Notes under the pieces: model-generated
Told to the model about the DNA's origin: nothing
The model's database searches: none
Seen by the model: the letters and a program-made list of their open reading frames with translations, nothing else
Program-made: the position numbers and the translations under genes
NCBI RefSeq assembly: GCF_050030965.1
Contig: NZ_CP188297.1
Coordinates: 1,302,001 to 1,366,000, forward strand
Reading direction: 5' to 3'
Length of the DNA stretch: 64,000 nt
Origin: Glutamicibacter sp002979865
GTDB taxonomy: Bacteria; Actinomycetota; Actinomycetes; Actinomycetales; Micrococcaceae
Shown: piece by piece, positions 45,101-52,596 of the stretch
Numbering within the stretch: the stretch's first letter is position 1
Layout: each line of letters opens with the position of its first letter

Positions 45101-45400
45101 TTACCCCAAGCCGGTGATTTCCTTCAGCGCCTGGACATGTTGCGCAAAGGCCTCCTGCCCAGCTGAAGTCAGCTTCGCCCAGGTACGAGGCCTTTTGCCC
45201 ACATACCCTTTCTTGATCTGCACGTAACCGCCGGCTTCCAGTGCGCTCAGATGCCGGGAAAGCACCGAATCCGAAATGCCGATGGCTTCTTTCAAGGATT
45301 TGAAATCGGCTTCGTCCACGGCTTGCAAGGAGCCCATCAGTGAAAGCCGTACCGGGTTGGAGAAGTCGTCGTTGAGCCGTTCGCGAGCATGGGCATTCAC
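45101..45400 (-). CDS. Winged-helix regulator (ArsR/MarR-like, single domain)
   Basis: The 99-residue protein is a compact winged helix: RERLNDDFSNPVRLSLMGSL, DEADFKSLKEAIGISDSVLS, RHLSALEAGGYVQIKKGYVG and a basic wing GKRPRTWAKLTSAG. It matches the PF13601-type regulators that dimerise through terminal helices. It starts at a GTG overlapping the upstream membrane gene by 4 bases and is the last gene of a three-gene operon headed by a large palindrome, so autoregulation is likely. Confidence 0.85.
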   Translation of the reverse strand: MNAHARERLNDDFSNPVRLSLMGSLQAVDEADFKSLKEAIGISDSVLSRHLSALEAGGYVQIKKGYVGKRPRTWAKLTSAGQEAFAQHVQALKEITGLG

Positions 45401-45837
45401 TTGCGCACCATCGCAATTCCGGTCAGGAACAACGGCGCGGCAACGATAATCCAGATCAACGCGATGGCGCCCCAGCCCATGGGTCCCGCCCCGAGCAAGG
45501 CCACTGCCACCGCGTAAAGCACCATGCTCGCAATGAACCCCCGAAGATACATCTTGGAATGCCCGCGCGGCAGCGAGCGGTAGAGCTTCCCGTAAGCCAA
45601 GGACATCGCTGCAACGGATACGCAGAACAACGCCATGATGACGATGAAGCCGATAAAATCCGCATCGGGACGAAAGACCTGCAGCAGAGCAGCCAGGCCG
45701 CCCATGAGCACTCCCAAGATGATGCAATAGGTGCCCAGCAATTTGGCTCCGTACCCGGCGGCACGCTGCATTCCCTGCTGCGCCAACCCCAGGGCGGCCA
45801 GTTGCTCTTCAGGGCTCATTTTCTTGCCGGAACTCAT
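45397..45837 (-). CDS. Four-helix membrane protein of a regulator-linked operon
   Basis: The 146-residue protein has a polar N-terminus (MSSGKKMSPEEQLAALGLAQ) and four hydrophobic segments (about 35-55, 65-85, 98-118, 122-142). It has no motif I recognise. It overlaps both neighbours by 4 bases, so the small membrane protein, this protein and the winged-helix regulator are co-translated. Possible roles are membrane stress sensing or export, but nothing in the sequence decides it. Confidence 0.75.
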   Translation of the reverse strand: MSSGKKMSPEEQLAALGLAQQGMQRAAGYGAKLLGTYCIILGVLMGGLAALLQVFRPDADFIGFIVIMALFCVSVAAMSLAYGKLYRSLPRGHSKMYLRGFIASMVLYAVAVALLGAGPMGWGAIALIWIIVAAPLFLTGIAMVRK

Positions 45838-46037
45838 TTGCTGGCCGCCTTGCGAGCCTTCTGCTGGCGCTGTGCGTAGACGGACGTCATGGTCATGCAA
45901 ATTGCCATGAAGAAGCCCATGCCAATGAAGATCAGGGAGTTGTTGCCCGTGGCATAGGCGGTCATGGCCATTGCCGCGAAGGCCAGACCTGCCGCAACGG
46001 TGATGATGGTGTACCAGGTGCTGAATGGAATCTTCAT
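45834..46037 (-). CDS. Small two-helix membrane protein
   Basis: From ATG 46037 the protein has 67 residues, with two hydrophobic segments (YTIITVAAGLAFAAMAMTAY and NSLIFIGMGFFMAICMTMTS) and a basic C-terminal tail (RQQKARKAASK). AGGAG lies upstream. An in-frame ATG at 46085 lies next to the palindrome and lacks a ribosome site. First gene of the three-gene operon; function unknown. Confidence 0.75.
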   Translation of the reverse strand: MKIPFSTWYTIITVAAGLAFAAMAMTAYATGNNSLIFIGMGFFMAICMTMTSVYAQRQQKARKAASK

Positions 46038-46077
46038 TGTCCTGCTCCTTTGGCTTTGATCTTCCGAGTTCCCCAAC

Positions 46078-46116
46078 CATAACAAGTGCTTTCCGCTTTG
46101 GAAAGTACTTGTTATG
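46078..46116. promoter_or_regulatory. Large palindromic operator of the membrane/regulator operon
   Basis: Two 17-base arms match at 16 positions around a 5-base spacer; each arm contains AACAAGTGCTTTCC or its near complement. It lies immediately upstream of the operon ending in a winged-helix regulator and is the obvious binding site for that protein. Confidence 0.6.
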
Positions 46117-46153
46117 AATTAGCTGGAAAGATTCCAACGGACGGATGCCCCGG

Positions 46154-47296
46154 CTACACGAAGGCACTGACTCCGGTCAGGGCACGTCCCACAATCAGCG
46201 AATTGATTTCATAGGTGCCTTCATAGGTATGGAGAATCTCGACATCGCAGAAGACCTTGGCCATTTCGAAATCGCTCACAATGCCATTGCCGCCAAGCAT
46301 CGCTCGGCCCAAGGCGGCCGAATCCCGCGCCAGGCGGGTGGCAGTGGACTTCGCCATTGCCGCATCCACCATGTGCAATTCCGCGCGCTCTTGCTTGCGG
46401 GCAATATCGCCCATCATGGAAAGGCAGGCGCTCAGGTTGCCTGCAATTTCGGCCAGGGGCTGCTGAATCAACTGGAAAGCGGCCAGCGGCTGCCCGAACT
46501 GCTGGCGCTGCGCGACGTACTCGCTGCAGATGTCGAGCGTTGCCATCATCGCGCCGACAGCCTGCCACCCCACCCACGCGCGAGATTGCATCAATAGCTG
46601 GTTTGCCGCAGCGAAGCTGGTCACCCCTGGAAGCTTATTCGCGACGGGAATCCGCACATTCTCCAGCCGAATATCCGCATTCTGCATGCTGCGCAGCCCG
46701 ATCTTGTGTTCGATCTTGGAAGCGCTATATCCAGGGCGGTCCGCTTCAACGAGGTAGGCCCCGACCTGCGAAGTTTCCTCGTCCTTGGCCCAGACCAGCG
46801 CGAAATCGCTGAAGGTGCCCATGCCGATCCACCGCTTGGCCCCGTTCAGAACGTACTGGTCCCCGTCGCGCTGCGCGGTGCTCCGTATGCCGCCGGCGAT
46901 ATCCGATCCATGTTCCGGTTCGGTCAGCGCAAATGCGCCGTAGGCTTCAAAGCCGGCGAGCTTGCCCAGCCACTGCTCGCGCTGCTCCTCCGACCCCAAA
47001 TCGCGGATCATCCCGAGCACCAGTTCGTTGTGGATGCCGACCACGGATGAGATTGAAATATCGGCGCGGGCGAGTTCTGCATGGATCAGCCCCCGCAGCA
47101 AATGCGAGCTGTCCCCCAGCTGCAATCCGCCCAGTCCGAGTTCGGCCAGTTTTCCAATCAGCTCGGTCGGAAATTCTTCGCGGTCCCAATAGCCAACGGA
47201 CTGCTTGCGCACCTGATGCTGCGCTACCTGCCTGATTCCAAGCAGTCGCTGCCGTTCGGTTCCACTTAGTTCTCCGGCCACATTCAAGAGGTCCAT
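46154..47296 (-). CDS. Acyl-CoA dehydrogenase
   Basis: From ATG 47296 (AAGGAA upstream) the protein has 380 residues. FAD and substrate motifs are FALTEPEHGSDIAGGIRSTA and MQSRAWVGWQAVGAMMATLD; the catalytic Glu lies in LHTYEGTYEINSLIVGRALT. The C-terminal motif resembles glutaryl-CoA dehydrogenases, whereas the neighbourhood (mmsB, HIBCH-like hydrolase) suggests isobutyryl-CoA; substrate is therefore open. Divergent from a MarR regulator that probably controls it. Confidence 0.88.
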   Translation of the reverse strand: MDLLNVAGELSGTERQRLLGIRQVAQHQVRKQSVGYWDREEFPTELIGKLAELGLGGLQLGDSSHLLRGLIHAELARADISISSVVGIHNELVLGMIRDLGSEEQREQWLGKLAGFEAYGAFALTEPEHGSDIAGGIRSTAQRDGDQYVLNGAKRWIGMGTFSDFALVWAKDEETSQVGAYLVEADRPGYSASKIEHKIGLRSMQNADIRLENVRIPVANKLPGVTSFAAANQLLMQSRAWVGWQAVGAMMATLDICSEYVAQRQQFGQPLAAFQLIQQPLAEIAGNLSACLSMMGDIARKQERAELHMVDAAMAKSTATRLARDSAALGRAMLGGNGIVSDFEMAKVFCDVEILHTYEGTYEINSLIVGRALTGVSAFV

Positions 47297-47323
47297 CCGG
47301 GGATTCCTTCCAAACCATAGGAT

Positions 47324-47343
47324 GTCCAAGTATATTGTTGGAC
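47324..47343. promoter_or_regulatory. Candidate MarR operator at the acyl-CoA dehydrogenase/marR divergon
   Basis: GTCCAA (47324-47329) and TTGGAC (47338-47343) form inverted arms around an AT-rich centre. The 13-mer GTCCAAGTATATT recurs with one change (GTCCGAGTATATT) on the reverse strand at 49854-49866 upstream of the HIBCH-like gene, supporting shared control. Confidence 0.5.
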
Positions 47344-47368
47344 TAAGTCTTCTTTTGGGGGTATGCAC

Positions 47369-47872
47369 ATGACTTCTCCGCTCTCACGCGATCCAATCGC
47401 GCAAGCCAGGGAACAATGGATTTCCCATGGATGGTCAGCCGAGGCCGACTCCATGGCCGCAATTACCGCGGTGATGCGCACGGCATCGATTTACCTGCAG
47501 CGAGCCGATGCCATCCTCAAGCCGCACGGGCTGACCTTTGCGCGATTCGAAGTACTCGCCTTGCTCGGTTTCTCCAAGCGCGGCTCCCTGCCCATGAGCC
47601 AAGCCAGCCAGCTCCTGCAGGTCCACGCCACCAGCCTGACCAATTCGGTAGACCGCCTGGAAGCTACCGGTTTGGTGCGGCGCATCCCGCACCCGACCGA
47701 CGGCCGCACCCGCCTTTTGGAACTCACGGCCGCAGGCCAGCAAGTGCTGCCAGCGGCCCGCGGCGATCTGAACGAAAAGCTCTTTGCCCAGAGCGATCTC
47801 TCCGGCACCGACGCCACCGAGATTTTCGAGATCCTGGCCCGATTCCGCAAGGCCTCCGGGGACTTCCTATAG
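47369..47872 (+). CDS. MarR-family regulator
   Basis: The protein is 167 residues from ATG 47369; an ATG at 47363 is also possible, but a GGGGG ribosome site is better spaced for the later one. The winged helix is LTFARFEVLALLGFSKRGSL, PMSQASQLLQVHATSLTNSV, DRLEATGLVRRIPHPTDGRT, with flanking dimer helices. It sits between the acyl-CoA dehydrogenase and the mmsB-HIBCH pair and probably represses both in the absence of an acyl-CoA inducer. Confidence 0.88.
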   Translation: MTSPLSRDPIAQAREQWISHGWSAEADSMAAITAVMRTASIYLQRADAILKPHGLTFARFEVLALLGFSKRGSLPMSQASQLLQVHATSLTNSVDRLEATGLVRRIPHPTDGRTRLLELTAAGQQVLPAARGDLNEKLFAQSDLSGTDATEIFEILARFRKASGDFL

Positions 47873-48763
47873 CGATCCGTCGCGGATCGCGTTGATGATC
47901 CCGGAAAAATCGGTTCCCGCATCGCCCTCATCGCTGAACTTGCGGTACAGCGCTGCGGCCAGGGAGCCGAGCTGGGCATCGGTACTCGTATGCTCCAGCG
48001 CGCTAGCTGCCAGGCCGAGGTCCTTGGCCATCAGCGCTGCGGCAAATCCTGGCTGGTAATCGCGATTGGCAGGGGAAGCAGGCACAGGTCCGGGCACCGG
48101 GCAATTGGTGGTGACCGACCAGCATTGCCCCGACGCGGAGGAAATGACATCGAAGAGCGCCTGGTGCTCCAAGCCCAGCCGTTCTCCGAGCACGAAGGCC
48201 TCGGCAGCGCCAATCATCGAGATGCCCAGCAGCATGTTGTTGCAGACCTTGGCGGCCTGGCCTGCGCCGTACCCGCCGCAGTGCACGATCCGCTTGCCCA
48301 TGTGCTCCAGCAGCGGGGTGATCTCTCCGAGATCTTCGGCCTGCGCACCGAGCATGAACGTCAAAGTCCCCGCTTCTGCCCCGACCACGCCCCCGGACAC
48401 CGGAGCGTCGGCGCTTCGATGCCCCGCGGAGACCGCAAGCTGCGCCGCTTCACGGGCCTGCGCTACGTCGATGGTGGAGCACTCCAGGAACAGCGTATTG
48501 GGCTTGGCGCTATCGAGCAGGTATTCGCGGTAGGCATCGAGCACGTGCTTGCCCGAAGGGAACATCGTGATGACGATGTCCACGCCGGCGGCCGCCTCGG
48601 CTCCGGTAGCCACGGTGCCGATGCCTGCTTCTCGGGCGGCCTGCACCGCATCAGGAACCACGTCGAAGCCCTTGATCCGGTAGCCTGCCTTGTGCAGGTT
48701 GATGGCCATGGGCAATCCCATATGGCCCATGCCCAGGAATCCGATAACTGGTTTTGCGTTCAT
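47867..48763 (-). CDS. mmsB: 3-hydroxyisobutyrate dehydrogenase
   Basis: The 298-residue protein oxidises 3-hydroxyisobutyrate to methylmalonate semialdehyde with NAD in valine breakdown. NAD motif GFLGMGHMGLPMAINLHKAG, substrate loop DAPVSGGVVGAEAGTLTFML and the catalytic Lys in GAGQAAKVCNNMLLGISMIG are intact. It overlaps the upstream hydrolase by 4 bases and the convergent marR end by 6 bases. Confidence 0.93.
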   Translation of the reverse strand: MNAKPVIGFLGMGHMGLPMAINLHKAGYRIKGFDVVPDAVQAAREAGIGTVATGAEAAAGVDIVITMFPSGKHVLDAYREYLLDSAKPNTLFLECSTIDVAQAREAAQLAVSAGHRSADAPVSGGVVGAEAGTLTFMLGAQAEDLGEITPLLEHMGKRIVHCGGYGAGQAAKVCNNMLLGISMIGAAEAFVLGERLGLEHQALFDVISSASGQCWSVTTNCPVPGPVPASPANRDYQPGFAAALMAKDLGLAASALEHTSTDAQLGSLAAALYRKFSDEGDAGTDFSGIINAIRDGSL

Positions 48764-49812
48764 GAGTGGCTCTTTTCCGCTAGATCTTCACCGAGCAGTG
48801 CGAAAGTTAGTTCTGCCCCGAACAGGGGCTCCAAATGCCGTTGCGTGCGCTGGCCCGGGCTTAGCCCCGGGACTGCTTCCGTCCATTGCGGGGTGCGGTC
48901 CTTGTCGATGACTGCGGCGCGAATCCCCTCGGCGAAATCGGGGTCATCAAGCCGGTGAACGGCAGCCCGATACTCTCGCTGCAGGTCTTTTCTCAAATCC
49001 GCTCCAGCCAGGTGGATCAGTTCTTCGGCCAAGCGCACCGAGCTCGGGCAGGCGGCGCCCAATGCCTTCAACGCCTCTTGGGCTTGCGGGTACTCGTGCA
49101 GCTCCAGTGCACGCATGACCGCTGGGGTGCTTGCCTCGCCAAAGGCCTGCACCCATTCTTCGTGCAGGAAGCCAGGCTCCGGAGTCTCGGCATAGCTGGC
49201 CAGCACCGACGCGGCCGGCTGGACCTCGAGGTCTGCGAGCACGTCGGGGATCCGGGCCTCGGGCACATACGAGTCGGCCAGGCCCAAAGCGATGGTGTCG
49301 GCCGCGCCGAATTTCATTCCAGTCAATGCCGCCAATCGTCCGGCCGCATGCGGGGCACGCGCCAGCAAATGCGTTCCGCCTACGTCCGGGAAGAATCCGA
49401 TACCGACTTCCGGCATGCCGCAACGGCTGGTTTCGGTAACTATGCGATGGCTGCCATGCGCCGAGATGCCGATGCCGCCGCCAAGGACGATTCCGTCCAT
49501 GAGCGCAATGTACGGCTTGGGGTACTCGTCGATCAGGACGTTGAGCTGGTATTCAATGCGCCAGAAGTCAGCCGAAGCACCGCTGCGGTCCAAGATATCC
49601 CGGTAGATCGCCACGATATCCCCGCCGGCGCACAGGCCGCGCTCCCCTGCGCCCATAACCGCTACCTGAGCGATATCCGGGTCATCGCGCCATTCCAGCA
49701 GCACGTCGAGGAAGTCGCGGCACATGTCCGCGTTGAGGGCGTTCAGGGCCTTCGGCCGGTTCAGCGTAATGAGCCCCAGGTGCCCCCGGCGTTCGGTCAG
49801 AATCTCAGGCAA
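48760..49812 (-). CDS. Enoyl-CoA hydratase/isomerase family, 3-hydroxyisobutyryl-CoA hydrolase type
   Basis: From TTG 49812 (AAGGAG upstream at ideal distance) the protein has 350 residues, the length of HIBCH-like hydrolases rather than the 260 of simple crotonases. Crotonase motifs are LNALNADMCRDFLDVL, ERGLCAGGDIVAIYRD, YIALMDGIVLGGGIGISAHG and MPEVGIGFFPDVGGTHLL; the last Glu and Asp are the hydrolase active site. It precedes mmsB, the next enzyme in valine catabolism. A matching operator-like 13-mer lies upstream. Confidence 0.9.
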   Translation of the reverse strand: MPEILTERRGHLGLITLNRPKALNALNADMCRDFLDVLLEWRDDPDIAQVAVMGAGERGLCAGGDIVAIYRDILDRSGASADFWRIEYQLNVLIDEYPKPYIALMDGIVLGGGIGISAHGSHRIVTETSRCGMPEVGIGFFPDVGGTHLLARAPHAAGRLAALTGMKFGAADTIALGLADSYVPEARIPDVLADLEVQPAASVLASYAETPEPGFLHEEWVQAFGEASTPAVMRALELHEYPQAQEALKALGAACPSSVRLAEELIHLAGADLRKDLQREYRAAVHRLDDPDFAEGIRAAVIDKDRTPQWTEAVPGLSPGQRTQRHLEPLFGAELTFALLGEDLAEKSHS

Positions 49813-49853
49813 CAGACTCTCCTTTGAGTGATTGAGGTCACCTACTAGTGTCG

Positions 49854-49866
49854 AATATACTCGGAC
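49854..49866 (-). promoter_or_regulatory. Second copy of the GTCCRAGTATATT motif
   Basis: On the reverse strand GTCCGAGTATATT lies about 42 bases upstream of the HIBCH-like start and matches 12 of 13 positions of the motif at the acyl-CoA dehydrogenase/marR divergon. It may be the same regulator site or a shared promoter element. Confidence 0.45.
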
Positions 49867-49917
49867 TTCCAACTAAATTGAAGTGGCACAAGACAGCAAA
49901 CTTGATAGGTTGAACTA

Positions 49918-50718
49918 GTGAAGATTGCAACCTGGAATGTGAACTCGCTGCGAGCCCGCGCCGACCGTGTTGAGGACTGGCTGCGACGTACCGATGTAGA
50001 TGTCCTGGCTATCCAGGAAACTAAGTGCAAAGACGACAATTTCCCCTGGGAACTGTTCGAGAACAACGATTACGAGGTAGCGCACTTCGGAGTCAACCAG
50101 TGGAATGGCGTTGCCATCGCTTCTCGCGTTGGCCTCGAGGATGTTGAGCGCACCTTCCCCGGGCAGCCGGAATTCGGCAAGGCCGGCAAGAATCCGATCC
50201 AGGAGCCTCGCGCCATCGCGGCAACCTGTGGCGGAGTGCGTGTCTGGAGCCTGTATGTACCCAACGGACGCGCGTTGGATGATGAGCACATGGGCTACAA
50301 GCTGAACTGGCTGGATGTGCTCAAGCAGGAATCCGCCCGATGGCTGGCGGAAAACCCCGAGGCGCAGATTGCCTTGATGGGCGATTGGAACATCGCGCCA
50401 AAGGACGAAGACGTGTGGGATATCGACTTCTTCCTCGAGAACAAGTTGACCCACGTCTCGGCGCCAGAGCGCGCCTCCTTCGCTGCCTTCGAGGAGCTGG
50501 GCTTCACCGATGTCGTGCGCCCGCACACCGAAGGCGAATACACCTACTGGGATTACACGCAGTTGCGTTTCCCGAAGGGCGAAGGCATGCGCATCGATTT
50601 CTCGCTCACCTCGCCTGCGCTCACCGCACGCGTAACCGGCGCAAGCATTGACCGCGAAGAACGCAAGGGCAAGGGCGCCAGCGACCACGCCCCGGTCATC
50701 GTGGAGCTGGCCGACTAG
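49918..50718 (+). CDS. xth: Exodeoxyribonuclease III (AP endonuclease)
   Basis: The 266-residue EEP-fold nuclease cleaves abasic sites and degrades 3-prime ends in base-excision repair. Family motifs are MKIATWNVNSLRARADRVED, VLAIQETKCKDDNFPW, VWSLYVPNGRALDDEHM, LMGDWNIAPKDEDVWD and KGKGASDHAPVIVEL, with the catalytic Asp-Asn and Asp-His intact. GTG start. Followed by an unknown gene two bases later. Confidence 0.94.
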   Translation: MKIATWNVNSLRARADRVEDWLRRTDVDVLAIQETKCKDDNFPWELFENNDYEVAHFGVNQWNGVAIASRVGLEDVERTFPGQPEFGKAGKNPIQEPRAIAATCGGVRVWSLYVPNGRALDDEHMGYKLNWLDVLKQESARWLAENPEAQIALMGDWNIAPKDEDVWDIDFFLENKLTHVSAPERASFAAFEELGFTDVVRPHTEGEYTYWDYTQLRFPKGEGMRIDFSLTSPALTARVTGASIDREERKGKGASDHAPVIVELAD

Positions 50719-50720
50719 TC

Positions 50721-51575
50721 ATGGCGGCAAAGATGATTGGGCCCGCCGCAGAGCTGACCGCAGCTACAGCGCACCTGCGCGTCTACGAGCCGCTGGATGC
50801 TTTCGAGGATTGGGCCCAGTCCATCATCCTGCGTACCCCGCGGCGCACCGCGGAGCAGTGGGATGACTTCGAGAACGAGCGGCTGTGGAGCCGCACCCTG
50901 CGCCATGTCTCCGACCCGTTCCCGCACAATGAGCCGGAATTCTTCCGCAGCGTGAAGTCCTTGGACTACCAAGGGGCCGAGCACACGCGCTATTGCCCGG
51001 GGCAATTGCAGGCACGCAGCCTGCTCGCTGCCGAACAAGCCGAAGAAGCCATGCGGGCCGAGGTTTTCGACCTGCTGGTACCGCCGGCAGCGCGGCAGGC
51101 TAACGCACAACGCGTTGATGCCGACCGCCTGGCCAATGACCTGACCCATCTTCACACGAGGACCTCTTCATGGGGCATCCCGCTGGGCTGGTTTGCCCTC
51201 TTCCGCGAGGACGACGAGCACGAGCTGGTTCACAGCGGTGAGCAGCTGAAGACGGTTCGCATGTACGCCACCTTCGAACAAGCCATTGACCGCCTGGCTT
51301 GGGCAGTCCAAGCGCTGGCATCCCATGCGCCGCAGTCGCAGCTCTTCGAGGAGCTGGGCAGCCTTGGCGGATGGCTGGAATCCTTCGACAACAGATCGGT
51401 CATTGAACTGGATTATGGCCTGTTGGCAGAAATTGTGTGGCCCGATGATTCCGCGAACGACTTGATGCACGGCATTCAGGCGTTGGAAGACGAGGACATG
51501 ACTAGCGCCGCCGCCGCATATCGCCGGCTGAGCAATCGCTGGATTGGACCGCGGCATCTTGGCCGCGCGAACTAA
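50721..51575 (+). CDS. Conserved hypothetical protein downstream of xth
   Basis: The 284-residue soluble protein has no signal peptide, membrane segment or motif I recognise. It contains many Trp and acidic residues (VYEPLDAFEDWAQSIILRTP, SWGIPLGWFALFREDDEHEL), and its end PAYRRLSNRW-like region is helical. It starts two bases after the xth stop, so the genes are co-transcribed and a link to DNA metabolism is possible but unproven. Composition matches its neighbours, so it is an ordinary chromosomal gene. Confidence 0.8.
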   Translation: MAAKMIGPAAELTAATAHLRVYEPLDAFEDWAQSIILRTPRRTAEQWDDFENERLWSRTLRHVSDPFPHNEPEFFRSVKSLDYQGAEHTRYCPGQLQARSLLAAEQAEEAMRAEVFDLLVPPAARQANAQRVDADRLANDLTHLHTRTSSWGIPLGWFALFREDDEHELVHSGEQLKTVRMYATFEQAIDRLAWAVQALASHAPQSQLFEELGSLGGWLESFDNRSVIELDYGLLAEIVWPDDSANDLMHGIQALEDEDMTSAAAAYRRLSNRWIGPRHLGRAN

Positions 51576-51594
51576 CTGCCCCTGGATACAGCAA

Positions 51595-51615
51595 AAGCCC
51601 CGGAATCCGGAGCTT
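51595..51615 (-). terminator. Terminator of the tRNA cluster
   Basis: AAGC and CCGG segments pair with CCGG and GCTT (one internal mismatch) in a 21-base hairpin 13 bases past the last tRNA-Asp. On the reverse strand the stem runs into a TTTT tract. Confidence 0.55.
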
Positions 51616-51627
51616 CTGTTTAGTGTG

Positions 51628-51701
51628 CGACCCTGACGGGACTTGAACCCGCGACCTCCGCCGTGACAGGGCGGCGCGCTAACCAACTGCGCTACAGGGC
51701 C
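51628..51701 (-). tRNA. tRNA-Asp (GTC), copy 2
   Basis: The 74-base cloverleaf begins GGCCCTGTAGC; acceptor GGCCCTG pairs with CAGGGTC, discriminator G. The T-arm contains GGTTCAAGTCC and the anticodon loop CTGTCAC carries GTC. The gene body is identical to the copy at 51885-51958. Last gene of the cluster. CCA is not encoded. Confidence 0.95.
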
Positions 51702-51762
51702 TAGTGCTTTGAATAAATTCAAGTCACACAGTAAAACCCCCGGGATAAACCGAGGGCCTGCG

Positions 51763-51835
51763 TGGCTCCGACCGGCGTCGATCCGGTGACCTTTCGATTT
51801 TCAGTCGAACGCTCTACCAACTGAGCTACAGAGCC
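51763..51835 (-). tRNA. tRNA-Phe (GAA)
   Basis: The 73-base cloverleaf begins GGCTCTGTAGCTCAG; acceptor GGCTCTG pairs with CGGAGCC, discriminator A. The anticodon loop CTGAAAA carries GAA, and the T-arm reads GGATCGACGCC. It lies between the two tRNA-Asp genes. Confidence 0.95.
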
Positions 51836-51884
51836 TGGTACCACTAAGTGGACACCAAATCTACTATTGAAATAGTAAATTGAG

Positions 51885-51958
51885 CGACCCTGACGGGACT
51901 TGAACCCGCGACCTCCGCCGTGACAGGGCGGCGCGCTAACCAACTGCGCTACAGGGCC
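51885..51958 (-). tRNA. tRNA-Asp (GTC), copy 1
   Basis: The 74-base gene is identical in its visible body to the copy at 51628-51701, with anticodon GTC and discriminator G. It follows tRNA-Glu in the transcript. Confidence 0.95.
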
Positions 51959-52013
51959 TTGCTTTCGCAAGCCAATGGATTTCTCCATCTGACAACCACA
52001 TAATGGTTGTTTG

Positions 52014-52086
52014 TACCCCCAACGGGATTCGAACCCGTGCCGCTGCCGTGAAAGGGCAGTGTCCTAGGCCGCTAGACGATGGGGGC
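52014..52086 (-). tRNA. tRNA-Glu (TTC)
   Basis: The 73-base cloverleaf begins GCCCCCATCGTCTAG. The acceptor stem GCCCCCA pairs with TGGGGGT, the anticodon loop CTTTCAC-type carries TTC, and the T-arm is GGGTTCGAATCCC. First gene of the tRNA cluster, just downstream of the promoter at 52135-52163. Confidence 0.95.
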
Positions 52087-52134
52087 CTAAGTTGTTCGCT
52101 TCGGTTTCTTGCTTCTCCGTAGCGGACTCCAATA

Positions 52135-52163
52135 ACTATACGCAGTGTTTTTTGCTTTTGCAA
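52135..52163 (-). promoter_or_regulatory. Sigma-70-type promoter of the tRNA cluster
   Basis: On the reverse strand TTGCAA (-35) and TATAGT (-10) are separated by exactly 17 bases, 49 bases before tRNA-Glu. The spacer is A/T-rich. It is one of the best promoter matches in the window. Confidence 0.7.
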
Positions 52164-52224
52164 AATCGGCACCTGGACGAGTTTCACCCATGCCAAATCG
52201 GGTGCGCGGGCCTAGTCTGGAAGC

Positions 52225-52596
52225 ATGCTTTTTGAGATGGATGACGACGAATTCCAGACCCTGGTCGAGCAGGCCATCGACGCCATTCCGGAGGCTGCAT
52301 TCGCCATGATGGACAACGTCATCTTCTTCATCGAAGACGAGTATGAGCCGCTTCCAGGAGAACCCAAAAACCCTGAAATTCTGGGGTTATACGAGGGTAT
52401 TGCACTCACGGAACGGGACCTGGACTGGGGCACGGGCGCACTTCCCGACCGCATAACGATCTTCAAGAATCCGACGCTTCGAGCCTGCGAAACACGTGAA
52501 GATGTAGTGCGGGAAATTGGGATTACAGTGATGCACGAAGTGGCCCATCACTTCGGAATCGACGACGCAAAATTGCACGATTTAGGGTGGTCATAG
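52225..52596 (+). CDS. Zincin-like metallopeptidase family protein
   Basis: The 123-residue protein has an acidic N-terminus (MDDDEFQTLVEQAIDAIPEA), the PEILGLYEG segment and near the C-terminus the zinc motif MHEVAHHFGIDD (HExxH plus a third ligand Asp or Glu). This is the small DUF1025/PF06262 metallopeptidase-like family, found in many actinobacteria next to unrelated genes. Peptidase activity is not established for the family. Confidence 0.88.
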   Translation: MLFEMDDDEFQTLVEQAIDAIPEAAFAMMDNVIFFIEDEYEPLPGEPKNPEILGLYEGIALTERDLDWGTGALPDRITIFKNPTLRACETREDVVREIGITVMHEVAHHFGIDDAKLHDLGWS

